A DNA stretch of 64,000 nt from Adineta ricciae (taxonomy: Eukaryota; Rotifera; Eurotatoria; Adinetida; Adinetidae). The translations under genes and the position numbers were made by a program. The number at the start of each line of letters is the position of its first letter. Positions within the stretch are counted from its first letter, which is position 1. The notes under the pieces were generated by a model, which did not search any database, was not told the origin of the DNA, and saw only the letters and a program-made list of their open reading frames with translations. This document shows, one piece after another, positions 63,102 to 64,000 of the stretch. The DNA lies in the NCBI GenBank assembly GCA_905250025.1, contig CAJNOJ010000056.1:124001-188000 (forward strand), read 5' to 3'.

Positions 63102-64000
63102 TTATTTCGTGGTTGTATTCGTATTGACATTGGCTGTTGAGGTTTCAAGAAACTTTTTTGCTGCTTCACGTAGTGCACTGAAAGACTCGATTTGAGTTTG
63201 CATTTTATTGGATAGGAATTGATATTGACCAGGATCAACCGGTCGACCAATGGTTGGTAGAATCTGCGTTTGTTGGTGACCGGAATGAGAACTTGCTTCG
63301 ACAACATTTTGTGGTGTGGGCATAAAGCGACGGAAATCATTTTGAATCACAGTGTAATCTTGTAACATACGCTATGTGAAAGAAATATAGTGAAAGAGCA
63401 TGAACAGATCGAACTTAACATACGAGGTTTGATTCAAAGAGATCGAGAGCAACGAGCAGGGATTCATAGCGTTGCACGAGATTTCGAGAGGTTTGAGTAA
63501 GAACTTCCGGTGTTTGTGAACTAAATTTCGTTTCTGGATTGAACAGTCATTCAAAAAGAAAATAGTTTACTTTAAGCGGGCATCATCCATTTGTAATACT
63601 GAAGAATATTCATGAAGGAATGTCTGCAACAAAAGAGACTTGCTAGTAACAGATATTCTTTGACTGTCGTCATACTTTAAGACTAGAATCGAAATTATTA
63701 TATGATCGTTTCAATCTCATCGATAAGTCATCGGGCGGAGGGGCAGCGTGTTGTTGCGGAGGTTGTTGCTGTTGGGGAGGTGCCTGCTGTTGTGGGGGTG
63801 GCGGTGGTAAGGGCTGTTGCTGTTGTTGTGGGGGTGGTTGCTGCATCATCTGCTGCGATGGCATGATACCATGCATCATGGGTTGTCCATAGCCAGGCCC
63901 ACCCATCATCTGTTGTTAAGGCCATACAAGAAATATATCCGACTAACATTCCAATACAAAGATGAAGAGGCTACTTACCGATGGATGACCATAGTGTCCT
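63102..64000 (-). CDS. Gln/Pro-rich Mediator-like subunit (MED29-like), 5' end outside window
   Basis: The exon at the window edge gives GHYGHPS, then a Met/Gly-rich segment (MMGGPGYGQPMMHGIMPSQQ) and a Pro/Gln tract (about 63735-63850). The folded part is helical: LSMRLKRSYNNFDSSLKTFL, PEVLTQTSRNLVQRYESLLV, ALDLFESNLRMLQDYTVIQ, then DPGQYQFLSNKMQTQIESFS and ALREAAKKFLETS before the stop at 63102. A low-complexity Gln/Pro N-terminus followed by a helical pair resembles Mediator tail subunit MED29 (Intersex): compare its QRF...LxLCLRL and YPQYL blocks. The similarity is weak, so MED29 is a suggestion. The short introns fit the locus. The start codon is beyond the right edge. Confidence 0.5.
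63735..63850. repeat. Gln/Pro-coding low-complexity tract
   Basis: CAA/CAG and CCA/CCG-rich coding repeat (minus strand) in the Mediator-like gene. It encodes alternating poly-Gln and poly-Pro runs and is probably length-variable. Confidence 0.8.

Overview
The window looks like gene-dense DNA from a bdelloid rotifer (Adineta/Rotaria type). The genome is AT-rich, most introns are about 45-70 bp with GTAAGT donors and TTTTAG/TTCTAG acceptors, the genes are metazoan, and there is a plant-type DYW pentatricopeptide (PPR) gene of the kind reported in bdelloids. Several start codons sit directly behind a splice acceptor, as expected for spliced-leader trans-splicing, which is also known in bdelloids. 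Gene identities come from reading conserved motifs in conceptual exons. No database search was run, and exon borders are inferred from GT/AG sites and frame.

Layout, 1-13 kb: a WDR20-type WD40 gene (-, runs off the left edge) is head-to-head with SF3B6 (+). After about 2 kb of low-complexity DNA comes PIGH (+), followed 47 bp later by an ankyrin-repeat gene that probably continues into discoidin-like and SAM-like segments. Two long Ser/Pro/Arg-rich reading frames of unknown function follow (9.7-13.2 kb).

14-22 kb is the accessory-looking part. Two diverged OTU-like genes (14.2-15.6 and 19.2-21.7 kb) flank a DYW-type PPR gene (15.9-18.6 kb), a class of proteins that edit organellar RNA in land plants. 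The DYW gene appears to carry a frameshift and an in-frame stop.

22-50 kb is mostly housekeeping genes on the minus strand: an RNF217-like RBR ubiquitin ligase, hexokinase with two alternative last exons, a multi-domain chitin-binding protein, the SWI/SNF ATPase SMARCA2/4, SMYD5, TBC1D13, an Ig-domain surface protein (+), the secretory-pathway Ca/Mn ATPase (ATP2C) and the Arp2/3 subunit ARPC1.

50-64 kb: NUP214 (-) spans almost 10 kb because of one 4.2 kb intron, which contains an intact leucine-rich-repeat surface protein on the opposite strand. CLIC, an unidentified small helical protein, and a Mediator-like Gln/Pro-rich gene running off the right edge follow. I saw no tRNA or rRNA genes, CRISPR arrays or intact transposons.
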